From Chrysaora quinquecirrha (taxonomy: Eukaryota; Cnidaria; Scyphozoa; Semaeostomeae; Pelagiidae): DNA of 64,000 nt. The position numbers and the translations under genes are program-made. The stretch covers positions 4,204,470-4,268,469 of the forward strand of contig JACTAT010000021.1 of NCBI GenBank assembly GCA_014526335.1, written 5' to 3'. The notes beneath the pieces were generated by a model. It had not been told where the DNA came from. It did no database searches and saw only the letters and a program-made list of their open reading frames with translations. Below are positions 45,662 through 58,003 of the stretch, in pieces. Positions within the stretch are counted from its first letter, which is position 1. Every line of letters begins with the position of its first letter.

Positions 45662-47400
45662 TAGGCCGTCTGGAAAATGAAGTGATTTCTCATTAAATTC
45701 GTTGATCTATCGATATCCACAGTAGTCCCTCACAAATTATATTGGGACGAGCTAAAAAGTCATATCGTCTGGCTTTCTCGCTTTTCCGTTCAGAAAAGTT
45801 GATTTTAGCCAAATTTGAAACACGAAAGTAAATTTTGACATTTGAAAATCTTGTAGACAAGAAATCATGTAAAAAAAATATCTGCGGAATGAATTAACAT
45901 ATAGATGATTTAGCAGCGGACAAATGAGGGCTAACTGTACCAAAATCTGTGTTTAAATTGTGTACATTTAGCTATGTGTAAATAATTTTTCAATAGATCT
46001 AGAAAGTTCTAATTTAAAATGTCTGCGTGCAAACTTACGTGCTAACATTAGTTGGTTGTCTCTGATTCGAAGGAGAAACTCTTCGTGTTCCAGGGCAATT
46101 TTTAAGATATAAAATGGTGGGGAAATTCCCCCCAAGCAGTTCCGCGTGATGCGTTATTGGACCATTTTTCATGCGTGATTTCGTGAAACAAGCAATTTTT
46201 GCGCGTGAATGCGTGAATCTTAACTCCTGCATGTCGCGTGAAATGCTTTGGTACGGCTCGTGATTTCGTGATTTACAGCATTGGCGACATATTTGAGAGG
46301 CTGCTTAAATGCAGGAATGCCATTTTACCCTTGAAGCTTTGTTTGCTAACTATATTTCTGTCATTCTCTTATATAATGAATTAATTAAGTCCCCTAAAAT
46401 CTAAATTTTGTGCATTCCCTGTTACAAACTCGTCGTTTTACAAAGCCAGTTTTTTAGATATACAAAGTTAAGCAATGCAGATCCTGCTCAAAATTTCGGG
46501 GAGCAACGCCGAATCGGCGAATCGTCGAAAAATTGCGCATGGTCGCGTGATTTTGTACCCTCCTTGGGGGCCTCCATTATGCCCTTGTTAGCAATTGAGG
46601 GTAGTTGACACTTTCCATACTTTATTTATTGTGAACGTGAAAGATGAAATGCTTAGAAGAGTTTATTCAATGATATACAATAATCATACTGTTGACGGTG
46701 AGAACCAGATTTTGAGACATAAAGTGGACGGTAGTTTTTGTCAAAAGATTTTTCAGGAAAAGTGAACAATGTTAGTTTTAAATGTTGCAATTGCTTTTCC
46801 TTCTGGTTACTCGTTTATGGGAATATTTATTGATGTTGTTGATTTTTTAATCTTATAATCCATAGATTATTGAATTGTTCCCAAGTGTCTTTTTCTCAAA
46901 TGCCCAACAAGTGGAAAATCCTTAAAAATGTCCTGTCTTGTTGAATTCAAAGTTTGTACTCGTCATTGTGCAACAAGTTTATGCTGAATAACTAAGCAAG
47001 TTAGAGTCCAACAAGATTAAATGTCATGTTCAAGTGTTATACTCTGCTGAATCAATTTTTTAACAGTATTCAAAAGTTCGAGTTCTCTACTGAGTAAAAC
47101 TTGTAACGATTGATTGGTTCTTTCGTATGGAGAGAGAGAGAGAGAGTAGAGGGGACTAGGCGGAAGGGCCTATCCCCGCTAGAAATCACACTGCTGGTTG
47201 AGCGTCTTATTCCTATCCCAGCGATTCACGAACTCTGCTTTACAAGGTAACTAGTGGTTACAGGAAACAATATTTGACACATTTGACTCCTAATCATGAC
47301 AGTTGCTTTGAATATGCTTAATTAATCTACGTCAATAAAATTTACGCATGTCTGCAATATCACATGCGTTACAGACTAATGGGTAAGGTGATGCCAATTA
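45662..47400. other. Intergenic DNA in the insertion of unit B
   Basis: No gene seen. 46110-46570 has repeated GCGTGATTTCGTGA-like words and CCCCCAAG/CTTGGGGG near its ends, possibly a decayed MITE. Confidence 0.4.
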
Positions 47401-47861
47401 CAGGGGCCTATTATAGGTTTGCGGCTTCGCGGCTTCGACCCCTATTTTGCGTGCGGTTTACGGATTTGGCAATGATTTTGCTACGGTTTGCGGCTTCAGA
47501 AAAAGATGCGTCTTGCGTCTTTCGTTGCGTTTTGGCCTCGGTTTACGGCTTTGTGAATGCGGCCGCGGCTTTTTACCGAATAAACGGCCAGCGGCTATAT
47601 TCTGAATTTCACAATAGATTGGGCTAAAAGGGCTCTGTGCCGCTAGAAAATGTAATAGGTGAGTACAGTAACCAGGAAGTAACCAAGTAACCGGATTAAT
47701 GTCGATTGACAAGCTAATGTTAATGAGAAGGAGTGGAAGTCTAAACAATAGCTGTTAAAATAGCGGTCGCGGCTTGGCGATTAATTTCATCGCGGATTGC
47801 GGCTTTGAGCTAAATTTTTGCGGTTTCGCGGCTTCTCGACCCCCATATAATAGGCCCCCAG
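47401..47861. mobile_element. MITE-like element with GCGGCTTCG repeats
   Basis: Ends CAGGGGCCTATTATA and TATAATAGGCCCCCAG are inverted. The interior carries many GCGGCTTCGCGG/GCGGTTT words. No clear target duplication. Confidence 0.6.
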
Positions 47862-48359
47862 TGCGGCCAAAAGAGGTGACTTTTGTCCTTGATTTTACCT
47901 GATAATGGGTGTGCTTTTTTAGTTTTTTTTTACCTTATAATGGGCGTGTTTTTTCAAAAAAGTTCACCTGGGGATGAGTGATTTTCAAATTAATCTGGCA
48001 AAGCATCGTTAATGTTTTTATATTACCTGATAAAACTTACAGGCTTAGTCCCGGTGATTAATTCCGACACTGGTGAAACTTAATACATGGCGCACACGAC
48101 GCTTTTAAATCACATTCGGAACAACAACGCGGAATAAATAGCCATTTTAGCTGGTTTTTATTATAGTTTTAGAATTTGCGCCAAAATCTCAAAGACATAT
48201 GGATGGGTTTAAACATAGTCAATAGAAGTGAGGACTGGTCTGGAAACCTATTGTTTTTATTTCTATCGTTCTATTGAATTCGACCGCACAACTTGAACGC
48301 GCAAATAATTTCGGTCATGTGATCAAACTGAGGGGACACAACACAGATGAGAGAGGTCT

Positions 48360-49151
48360 GACAGTGGACCTAATGTAAGAAGTTTATTGCCACAGACTTC
48401 AATTTCTGATGAAAATGAAAATCGTTTCAAAGCTGTTTCATTACTATATAGTTCTCTGTGCATTGATTCAGATGCTGAGAAGTTTTATGCTTCATATTAT
48501 GAATCAGTTTCATAAATGCTGAACATTTTTCCAGCCACTCATCAACCCAACCTGTACAATTCTTGCTGTGCTGCACTTGATGACACAATTTTGGCTTATC
48601 ACCCTCAAGTTGACAAAAATGTAGTTGTAAAACCCATTACAACAAAAGAAATGGATGGCCTTCAATATTTACCTGGGTATGTGCTCCATGTCATGGTCAA
48701 GAAAATTCACAAGTGTGGAGACAAGTCAAATGATGTCAAGGAAATATTGCAGATCTTGAATGCTGCAAGATCAAGGGACCCTCCATCCCATAGGCTTGTT
48801 AAATGTTTGTCGAGTGGTGGACTATGGGAGGTCAAATCAGAATAGGTGCAAATTTGTATAGAGGTAGATGAAGAATTCAGAAGAGAAACAAGCATTTCAA
48901 AAACAAATATCAATATACTATTCATTATAGGCAAGTCATTGAAGAACATTGCAATTGTTAGCAGTTGCAATATTGCATTAGATAACACACCACACAGTCT
49001 TGACAACGACAAATGCCCTTGCCTGTTAGAAAAACTTTTTGCTCTTTACCTTAGAGTGAGGTCACTTTCACTTGCGAAAGACAAAACTAATGAGATTAAC
49101 AATAAAAAGTCTAGAGGATTACATAATGAACTAAAGAAAAGTACAAATTAA
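48360..49151 (+). pseudogene. P-transposase-like C-terminal module on opposite strand, two in-frame stops
   Basis: One frame runs from about 48360 to 49151 with a TAA at 48513-48515 and a TAG at 48843-48845. It contains YLPGYVLHVMVKKIHKCGD, CLSSGGLWEVKSE, FRRETSIS and LYLRVRSLSLAK, a layout (GYV..K, RGGL, e..FR, YL.VR....K) known from C-terminal parts of THAP/P-type transposases. It may be a separate ORF2 or the C-terminus of the transposase inverted inside the element. Confidence 0.6.
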
Positions 49152-49538
49152 GATGCAGATTATGTATATGATTTTCTTACCATACAACTTGCCTTTCTCA
49201 AAAGTTAACAGTTAGTATTTTGATTTTCTTTTTGGTAAAGGTTTGTCTTCTACTTTGAACCAAGAGACTTAACGTTTTTGTTTATGACCTTTCTTTGTAT
49301 TGCCAGTAATAGGAACAACAGAATGCTGTGTGCATGTCTGCCTCCTAAACTGCGTTGTCTTCCAAAGTATTCTTCAACTACGTCATGAATAAATCTGTTT
49401 GTTGGAAAAAAACTAAGTCAATTTTGGAGAGGATATTTTGTTGCCTTAGTCACAGAATAGGCAGTGATTTGCAACATTTTGTATGTTTGTCTTGACAAAA
49501 ACATCCTTTCTTTTGCACTTGAAGATGCATCCTGAGCA

Positions 49539-51750
49539 TCAATACTGTTCCTCCAATTTCTTAAATAGCCAAGAAAATAATTTATAGCCAATTAAATCTC
49601 TCATCCTCACTACTTTCAAATGATTCTTTCCGCTTTCGTAAATTCTCTTTTGGACTATTTGCTTACAAAATTCAGCAGTACCACTTACTTCATCATTGCA
49701 ATACTCTTTATGTATGTTAGCAGTTGTTGCACTTAGGGCAGCTAGTCGTACATTCATTATAGAGAAGGATGTTAATTCTGTGTGCTATATGGTGAGTTTA
49801 GGGCAAATTTTTAATCCATTTCCCATGTCATCTTTGACAATTTGCCACAGGTGCTGTCACATTGAGAATTTCTTTTTAAGCCATTTGTAGCAAAGTGTGA
49901 AAAGTTAAATTTCAAGTCACTGGCCAAGCCACGGACATAGAACACCAGCACATGTGTTGCAAGATCATCACTCTTTTCAAAGGTTGCAAAATTGACATCA
50001 GGGTGACCAAGGTCCACAAAGCCAATTAGTTCATTGTTGTGTTTGTCAAAAACTAGCTTTGACTGCACCTTCATCTCATCAAATGCAAGAGAAACACACC
50101 TTTGCATTCCTTTTAGGTTGTTTGTTTCCTTTATCAATTCTGCTGTAACAGCTGGATTGAATCCAATAGCTGGCTTGATCGCATTTCTGTAGTCTCTGAG
50201 AGTTCTTCTGCTTGGCAAAGTTAAGACTCCAGAGTTCCTCAACTCATCATATGCACTAGCAGACTTTGCTGCAAGTGATATGCAAAATCTTATTATCATT
50301 GGGTGATACCTAGCTGAATTAAGGTTAGCCCCATTGAAACATCTTTGCTGTTGCTCCCAAAACAGTTTCATAAAAGGACTCATTGCCTCATGTTGTCTTG
50401 ACATGATTTCTCTTACATCATGACCAATGTCAGGATGGACATTCACACTTGATGTGTTAATTTCCTTTCTCATTTCTGAAATGTGGTTCTGAAGCTGGAT
50501 ACATTTCAGCCGTTGTTCTTGTAGAGCTAGCTTTATCCGATGAGGGTGCGTCATTGTGACTGGTGCATTAGGCTTTGCAGGGGTGTTTAATTGGCGACTG
50601 CTTTTCAGAGTTTTCTTTTCTACCTTTTGTGCAATGGACTTGCAGATTACACATTGCCTGTTTTCCTTGCAAAGAACATGGCATCTTTCGGCACGTTTGT
50701 AAACTATGGCTCTGAAGGGTGTTAGATTTCCAGAAGTATGATCAACTTTGAGGGGAACTGAATGTGTAATAAACTGTTCATCATTTAATTTTACACCTTC
50801 ACATAACTGCATATTTTCAATTTGCCATAAAAGATTGGAAACTGTGATATTTTCCATGCTTCTGTTGATACTCTCATAAATTGCGTGTTCATTTGGTAAT
50901 AACCATCCAAAGACAGAGCAAGTTAACCTGAGGTCACCTTCTATCATGATTTCATATTTTGGAACCATGCATTGATCTTGATGATGCTGTAGTTTAACAT
51001 GGTCATTGTGCATCTGAAACTGCCATTTCTGCAATTTGAGCTTCTCCATTCGAGCACACAGGTCTTTAAAGTTTCTATAGCATGGCTTATCTTTGATCTC
51101 ATTTCCAATCATTTTCTTGAAATTCAATACCCTTCTTTCTGTGTGAGCACTTCCAGCATGTGATTTTGTTGGAAGATTGAGGGTAGGTACTGCACCAAGT
51201 CTTAGCACCTTCTTCCCCGTCTCTAAAAAAAATTAATTAATTTAATGAACTATTGACCCACACTTGACAAGTATCTGAGCAAGTTTTGTTCCATAAATTC
51301 CATTAATACAAAGATAACATTTTCATGAATCTATGCTCATTTTTTCATGTATCTTTATACTAGATAGAAATGTTTGTAAAACTTCCTTAGGCAAGAAACA
51401 TGGGGTATGCCCTCCTCGACTGACCAGTCTTCCAGGCTGTACCAAATTCTGCCATAGTCTGCTATAGTTGGCAGGCCTAACAAAAATAAAGAAGTCGAAG
51501 TACACTTACTTGTATATTCAATATCCTCTTCTGGGTAATGTTTTTCACACGTGAATACATTTCCAGCTTTGATCTGGCGTTTGAAATCATCATCAACTTC
51601 TCTGTATCTTTTAATAATATTTATTGTAGCTTCCCTCCAAGCTACCATATCGGCCGACTGGCGTTGAGTGACTCTGAATATTCCCGTTCCAGCGTAGGAC
51701 TCCCGGCGCGAAGTCCCGCATCCTGGAAGCGAGCAATTTGATCCAACCAT
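49539..51750 (-). pseudogene. THAP-domain P-element-like transposase, internally deleted
   Basis: Exon 1 51510-51750: THAP zinc-binding domain with C6, C11 and FTCEKHY. Exon 2 49811-51222 starts after TTTTTTAG with LGAVPTLNLP (the AVPTIF-like THAP end), a Cys-rich segment, then the P-transposase core FDEMKVQSKLVFDKHNNELI, GFVDLG and VLVFYVRGLASDLKFNFSHF, stopping at 49811. Further sequence to 49539 in other frames resembles LTSFSIMNVRLAALSATTAN, the segment after the GTP-binding insertion. About 150-200 residues, including the region expected to hold further catalytic acids, are missing, and stops interrupt the rest. THAP binds element DNA; the RNase-H-like core would cut. This copy is almost surely inactive. 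Confidence 0.8.
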
Positions 51751-51989
51751 TCAAAAACTTATGAGCAAACTAATAAAATCAAGCAAATTGAAAAAGCATT
51801 ACATTTTCGCCAAAAACTAAGAATTTCTAACTCGGGAAACATCAGCCTAGGCAGCAACGCACTGACAAACAACACACCTGCTCATCTCGCGTCCCCTCAG
51901 TTTGATCACGTGACTCGTTAAAATCGAGACAAAGAGTTAAAACAATAGGTTTCCAGACCAGTCCTCACTTCTATTGACTATGGTTTAAA

Positions 51990-53040
51990 TAAAATATACT
52001 TACCTGAGGATGAGTCTTCAAAAAATTCCGCTGTCCACACACCCCCAACAAAATATGAAAGAGCGCCCCCCCCCCCCCGGGGGGACCACGGCTGTTGATG
52101 TAAATTGTAACCAAAAATGAAAAAAAATAAAAAAAAGTAGATATCCCATAATGCATTGTAAGGTAAGAGTGAAGCGTGGTCGAGGAAGGATTGGAAGGAA
52201 GGAATGTTCACGTTTACGCAGGTTTTATTCGCAGTCTTTATTATGCAGTCTTTATTCGCAGTCTTTATTCGCAGTCTTTATTCGCAAAGATATTCGCAAT
52301 TATTCGCAATCGCAAGTTATCAAGTTTTCAATATATCGCTGTATATAGTTTCTGTTATTTGTATGTATAAAGTCAATTCTCGTCGTTTTAATTCAGTCAT
52401 TTTATACTTATTTGAATTCGCTGAACGCAAGGACTTGCTCTGGGCCCTATTGTTGAAACTGATAGGGAACTTTCCCAGCTAAATATCTAGCAGCTGTGAC
52501 TGTGACTCTACCGTAGCTGGGACTCAAAGCCCGGTTTCGCTGAGCTCTTCTCGTAGTATCTAGTATTATGAGACGCTATTGTATCTGCTGCTGAACACAA
52601 GCCTAATATTTCAAATTGCTTGGTAGCTACCTCCAGCTCGTAAGACACAGACTTCGGTTCTAATGTACATAGGAGCTAGCTATTGAATCAGAATAATCAA
52701 ATGCATATGCGAGGGCATTTACTGAAACGCTGGAATTTTTCATGAAAAAGAACGGCCTGGTTAAAAATGACCAAATTTTACTTTCTCTCTTTGTGTACAC
52801 ACGAAAACGTGCGGCCTCAAGACGCTCCCATTTTATAATTTGAGTTTGCGGAATGGAATGCTACCTACAACGCATCTGGGTATAAATTCCGCCTTAGTTT
52901 TGTGTTTTGGTCTGTTTCTGACGTTCATACTCTGAGGAGTGTCTGACGAAAAAAGCTTTTGAGTATGCCCGAAAATGTTTCCGATGTTCATCGCAATTCG
53001 GAAGTTCTGTACAACTGAAAAACTAAAGCCTTAGCAACTG
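51990..53040. other. Right part of the insertion between copy B exons
   Basis: No gene seen. A poly-C/G tract at 52068-52084, short TTATTCGCAGTC tandem repeats at 52226-52300, and at 52866-52955 an inverted copy of a short repeat also at 3006-3090. Confidence 0.5.
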
Positions 53041-53116
53041 TATACAGCCTTTTCCTTTACCAATCTATCACAACAAAAAAAGGTAATTTATGTCAAACAA
53101 ACTGCAGTTGACTGAC

Positions 53117-54041
53117 CTTGGGATCACTGAGTCCCGTGATTAGAGGTGTTTCATCAACAACAACAAATGACGTAATCAGATTAGCAGAGTAAACAGCAAC
53201 AATCATGATGAAGACAAATGATATGAAAATTGCTGTTACTCGACTTCCTGTTGCAGCTGGTTTTTCTCGTATAATTTCTCCACAACAGAACATCCCCCAA
53301 ATGTATTCCATGCTTTCAGCTATCCCAAAAGTATGATCATTATCATTCGAAGATCGCTTGTTCCTCTGTATTTGACCAAGTGGACTGAATCTTTCCAGTG
53401 CCCACATAAGAAAGACAAGCCCAATAATAACGGACATAATAACTGCCCATAAAAGGCCACTAAAAGGACCAAATACTGCTGCTTCCGAATGTTGCCTGCC
53501 TTTTAAATAAGCTATCCCATGGTAATAAACCTCATAAGGCTTTGTGAATTCAAGGACTTTACGCCTAGAAGCTAATTCCATCATGTCAACGGCAATATCT
53601 GCGTCGTCATTTAGCATTTCTGCAACAAGTCCAGTAGCCTTTCCACTTGATTCATTATATCCTCCATAAAGTCCATCCCTTGACATGTGAATATCACCAA
53701 TGATTTCATGCTTATCTTCCAAATATCGTATAATATCTATAGTTAAACCATATGCACAGATAGGAACAGTACGCTTTCCGGTACGTTTGTCATACCGATA
53801 CCCATACTTTCCATATAGACCACAATAAGGTTGCTTCTCATTAGTTTTGTCAAAATCAACAATGGTGACCCACGGATGAAACGTATTTGCGACTGCTATT
53901 CGAAGTCGTAGAAAGAATGGATTAGCTTGGTCTTCTATGGCAAGCATCTTACTCTTGCTTTTATAGTCGAACTCTACCCATTCTCGTCCTAGGCTCTGCC
54001 TGTGTTTTGCCCACAACTGCATGAATCTGACCTTTTTAAAT
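53117..54041 (-). pseudogene. iGluR copy B exon 3 (S1, M1, pore, M3)
   Basis: 925 nt, open, donor kept. Differs from copy A at about 16 residues, all in its second part. Confidence 0.88.
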
Positions 54042-54092
54042 CTGCAAATATAAATAAAGCTTCAAATCTTGTCTACCTCCCTTGGCTGACAA

Positions 54093-54170
54093 ACATCTAT
54101 CAATCTATCAATCTATCCACCCATCTATATATCAATCCATCAATCTGTCAATTTATCAATATATTAACCC
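54093..54170. repeat. Short ATCTATCA array in copy B intron 2
   Basis: About three units followed by degenerate ones identical to those ending the array in copy A. Confidence 0.8.
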
Positions 54171-54278
54171 AGCGAAATATTTATGTGGCAAGTAAAGTTA
54201 TTGAGCTTAACAAGCTAATTGAGAAGACAAATTGCACTTTCTCGTGCTTATTTCTTTATAACTTATCTTTAATTTTAC

Positions 54279-54769
54279 CTGTGTTTTGCCAATTTGCATT
54301 CACGATCATTTGCGGTTTGACACTTCTCAAAAGTATCAAGAATGAAATTTGCATCAGCTTTTTTAAGATCAGCCTGAACTCCAAAATATCGACCCTCAGG
54401 CAACGAACATGATAACTTCAAAGTGTCTGTTGTTCTTTGTGTAAATACCCAACTTACGCCATCTGTATACCCAGTAAAACCAGCATCTCTTGCAATTTGC
54501 AGCATTCTTGTTGCTATGGCCCCATCACAATCAACAATAAAAAGGTCACCTTGCAGTAGATTTTCAATTTCTTGTTTGCTGGTCTTCTCTGAAATCATTT
54601 GAAATGCTGCAATCTTTCGCTTAGTTTCTGAGCACTTTTGCACAATTCGTGTCAAAGACACTCTACTGAAGTCACTTTTGTCTGTTATAACTATTAGGCT
54701 TCTCTCAATTCCAAAATGTGATTCGATGAATGATAATGTCTCATCGATCAAGTACTGGTGCATTGACAG
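54279..54769 (-). pseudogene. iGluR copy B exon 2 (amino-terminal domain)
   Basis: 491 nt, open. Only two amino acid differences from copy A. Confidence 0.88.
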
Positions 54770-55849
54770 CTAGAAAAAAGACCCAAAATGTGACAATACG
54801 TATATGATCAATAACAATGGAAGTAAGGAACTTGTGGCCTATTTGTGTGCACCAGTTTGTGTGGCCAATTTGTGTGCACCAATTTGTGTGGCCAATTTGT
54901 GTGGCCAATTTGTGTGCAAAATTTGATTCGATGAATGATAATGTCTCACCTATCAAGTATTGGTGGAAAGAGAGCTAAAAAGACCCAAAGTGTCTTTATA
55001 AGTATATGATCAATTGATCAATGCGAATAAAGTTAGGGAACTAGTAGCGAATTTGTGTGGACTTAAAGACTATATGAGCTTTGTTTCTGCTTGGGCATCC
55101 ATTGTTCTGTTCTAGCGTATCATGGACAACCAAAGGCATAACCACCATGCTTGATTAGTCAGCAAAATCTACAATACTGGTCAAAATCGTGTGAGACAGC
55201 TTGAGGGTGGCGCGCCCCTCCCCTATCAACATTGGGTGGGGGAAAGGGGCCTCCGGCCAGTATGTGTGCGTGCCTTGCCTCAATATTTTTGGACATGATT
55301 CATGATTGTAGATGCTAAGGGTGTACACCTATTTATATGGATACATATTCTTTAAAAATATGAAGTGAAATAACAATAAACGTTAAGAAAAAGCACAATG
55401 CTATGAAACTAAAAGTAATATAAGCCTGCAAAATACCCTTATAACGGACGCAGACTCACAAAACACCCTTCAATGTAGATTTATAGCTCCCTAAATTTTA
55501 ACATTTTACATTTGCTTGATGCATCGCTATCTTGCTACACACAATTGCAAAAAGTCAAACGAACGAAAGGATGCCGAGCATATGCAAATTTGTGTGATGT
55601 TTTTGTCTTAAGTAACATTGGATTTCAGTACAGTACTCTGGATTGCTTGCTTATATAAACGTATTTATTGCATAATTTTAAAATTAGTAAGTAGCAAATC
55701 TTACGGCTTAGGTTGAGCTAAGGCAAAGTGGATCGTAAACTTTTGCAAATGACTGTAGAGGTAGGGGAACGTTTCTCTCTATTCCCAAAAGACTAAAAAA
55801 ACTCTAAATATTCATTAAGTAAAGTTGCCGTTTTTGACCCCTGGTCTCG

Positions 55850-56062
55850 ATGCATATAGCACATAGCAGGGTGCAGCCACACAAGGCGATCATACTACAG
55901 ACGAGGTACCCATTTATACACCTGGGTAGAGAGAGGCACAATTGCGTTTACAACTTGCCCAAGTTTGTTATCTCTGCAATCACAAGTGGAAAGACCGAGG
56001 CTGGAACCCACCACATGCTCTTTGTGAGCTCTGCACGCTAACCATGACGCCACAGAGACCAC
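55850..56062 (-). mobile_element. tRNA-like SINE, copy in unit B
   Basis: Orthologous to 40170-40400. Minus strand GGCGTCATGGTTAGCG (A box) and GGGTTCCAGCC (decayed B box). Confidence 0.6.
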
Positions 56063-56134
56063 GACTTAGCAGACCACCCCCAGACCACAGAGACCATTAA
56101 TGTAGAAGATTAATAAACAAACTTTGTTTCTTAC

Positions 56135-56482
56135 TTGGTCATCTTTACTGCTTGCATAACCAATATCGTAGATTGCGGCTGAGTCTTCTTCAATAATGTC
56201 ATCGTTCAGCAGAGTCTCTTTGATGCTATCAATCACCCGGTCCCAAGATCCAGCAAAAATCCAGTTTCTCTTGCTTTCATACCCATGAAAATTATTCTGT
56301 AGATCTTTTGCTGTGGAAATTACCTCAAATAAACTTAAAAGTTCAGTTTTTATTGTTACATTTATTGACGAGTTCTTCAGTGTATTAGCGATTTCTCCTA
56401 AACGAGAATTGTTTTGGAATGTTCCATGTAGTATAATCGCATCGGCTATACTAAAGATAGCGAAAAGAGACAAAGAATACAT
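56135..56482 (-). pseudogene. iGluR copy B exon 1 (signal peptide)
   Basis: 116 codons, two more than copy A (EEDSAAIYD versus EETAIYD). Same donor GTAAGA. Confidence 0.86.
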
Positions 56483-57614
56483 CTTTTGAGGACTTTGTGC
56501 GTTAAAAGTCGATCAGAAGAGGGCTGTAAACGCTCTTCCTTAATGTTGAAAACACCAGTAGCTAAACGTCGCTTGCAAGAGCATCTCTGTCATAACGCAA
56601 AATGGACGAGGAATAGAATTCCTTTAAAACATTACGCACGAGACAATAGCGTTTGCGCATAGCATGAGCAAAACTAATAACTGTTGTTTTGGAAGTAAGA
56701 TTAATTTTGAAATTGAAAATTCAGAGAGATTTATCTTTGTTTGTAAGCATTTTTCAATGGCAACAAACTAAACACTATAAAAAAAGGCCACAGTACCTGT
56801 CTCTTTTCAATTTAACTTATAGCGTTCGTGTTCTCATGAATTGTTACTGTTTCTTCAACTCAGCCGAATTACCAATAACATCTGCATAATTTATCTTTGT
56901 TATGGATAAATGCTGCAGGGGATTCATAATTTTAATTAAAAGATTTGATTTGGTTTGCTGTACCATTCAGTGCCATTAATTGTCTCGAGAAAGGTTTTTC
57001 TTGCTTTAAAAGATTTAACGAAAAAGACAGTCTCGTCTCGATGACAGATGACGATATAGACCCGCTACACACGTCTCTGTTATGCTCCTTAGAACTGATA
57101 GGTCGCTAATAACGGAGCTTCCTGAGCTGTCCTGAACAACAACAACAGCAATAACAGCGAGGGGGAGGGATTGGTGTAGTCAGTCTAACTATATTAGTCT
57201 ATTGACTATATATACTTCCTTCAATTATGGCCTCGTTCTTGGAAGTTTTGAAATTTCTATTATTTTTCATTGACTTCAAATCTTCATTGAGTCCGTCACT
57301 TCGACCAGGCTTATGTCTACATAAGACTTATTGCATGACTCGTTAGTTTCCGCTCCTCCACCACCCCCACACCCTGCTACAACTACCAGTTTGAGAGATC
57401 TCATTTTAGTGTTGGCCTCGGTCTCATGAGCGATAACTGGGACTCAGGTAATAAGTTTTTGTCTACATTGCGCACTGTCACAAAACTAATAGCCAATTGT
57501 TTATCAGCGATTTGTGGGAACTAATTTATTGCAACTGAAAGGTCGACAAAAGCGCTGTAATATTTAGTTGGCAAATAATTACTTAAAACAGGCCAAGTTT
57601 TACATCTGTGATTA

Positions 57615-58003
57615 CACGCATTTTTTTTTTTTATAAGGAAGTTTGGCTCAGGGTCAGTACTGAAAATTCCTTAACTGATGGTGAAAATTGAGTACTCAAT
57701 ATCCCTTAGCCATTCCTTAACTTCTTACTTTGTGATTCTTAAAAACAACCAATGGTCAAGGAAATATAGGACATAAGGGTTTCAGAAGACGAGTAGAAAT
57801 GAATACTGATTGAAAACCATTGGCGATAAGTATTGCTTGCTCTGTTAATTCAAAACTTCATTTTTTTAAGCGAAATGCTAAGTTAAAGAAAAAGTCAGAT
57901 TGCTTAGTAGTCTCCGGTCCAGTACTAGAAAATTCCTTAAGTTTTTGCCAGCCCAAGTACTACCTTCCTTATCAAGCACTTCCTTATAAAATAAAAATGC
58001 GTG
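57615..58003. mobile_element. TA-flanked MITE, motif TTCCTTAA
   Basis: Ends CACGCATTTTTT and complement, TA on both sides. AATTCCTTAA repeated inside. Same family as 41609-42003. Confidence 0.77.

Larger units (their letters stand above)
48214..51982. mobile_element. P-like (THAP) DNA transposon with terminal inverted repeats
   Basis: 3769 bp. Ends CATAGTCAATAGAAGTGAGG and complement, continuing for about 44 bp almost perfectly. Flanked by GTTTAAA (48207-48213 and 51983-51989); 8 bp if one change is allowed. Subterminal inverted block (GTGATCAAACTGAGGGGAC) at both ends. The minus strand carries a decayed THAP transposase, the plus strand a transposase-like C-terminal module. It lies in the gap that replaced the S2 exon of receptor copy B. 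Confidence 0.85.
44398..56482 (-). pseudogene. NMDA-like glutamate receptor, copy B, lacking the S2 exon
   Basis: Exons 56135-56482, 54279-54769, 53117-54041 and 44398-44818 match copy A exons 1, 2, 3 and 5 in length (exon 1 is 6 nt longer), and all are open. The 164-nt exon 4 is absent. Joining exon 3 (phase 0) to the last exon (needs phase 2) would shift frame before M4, so no receptor with a full ligand site or M4 can be made unless an undetected exon lies in 44.9-53.1 kb. Distance from exon 3 to the last exon is 8.3 kb, filled by a MITE and a P-like transposon. Exon 1 has scattered substitutions relative to A, whereas exon 2 and the start of exon 3 are nearly identical. A truncated transcript ending after M3 is possible. 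Confidence 0.85.

Noticed and set aside
46110..46570. MITE with CCCCCAAG/CTTGGGGG ends
   Set aside because: The shared ends are too short and no target duplication is visible.
47364..47748. ORFs on both strands with GC-rich bias
   Set aside because: Produced by GCGGCTTCG repeats of a MITE-like element.
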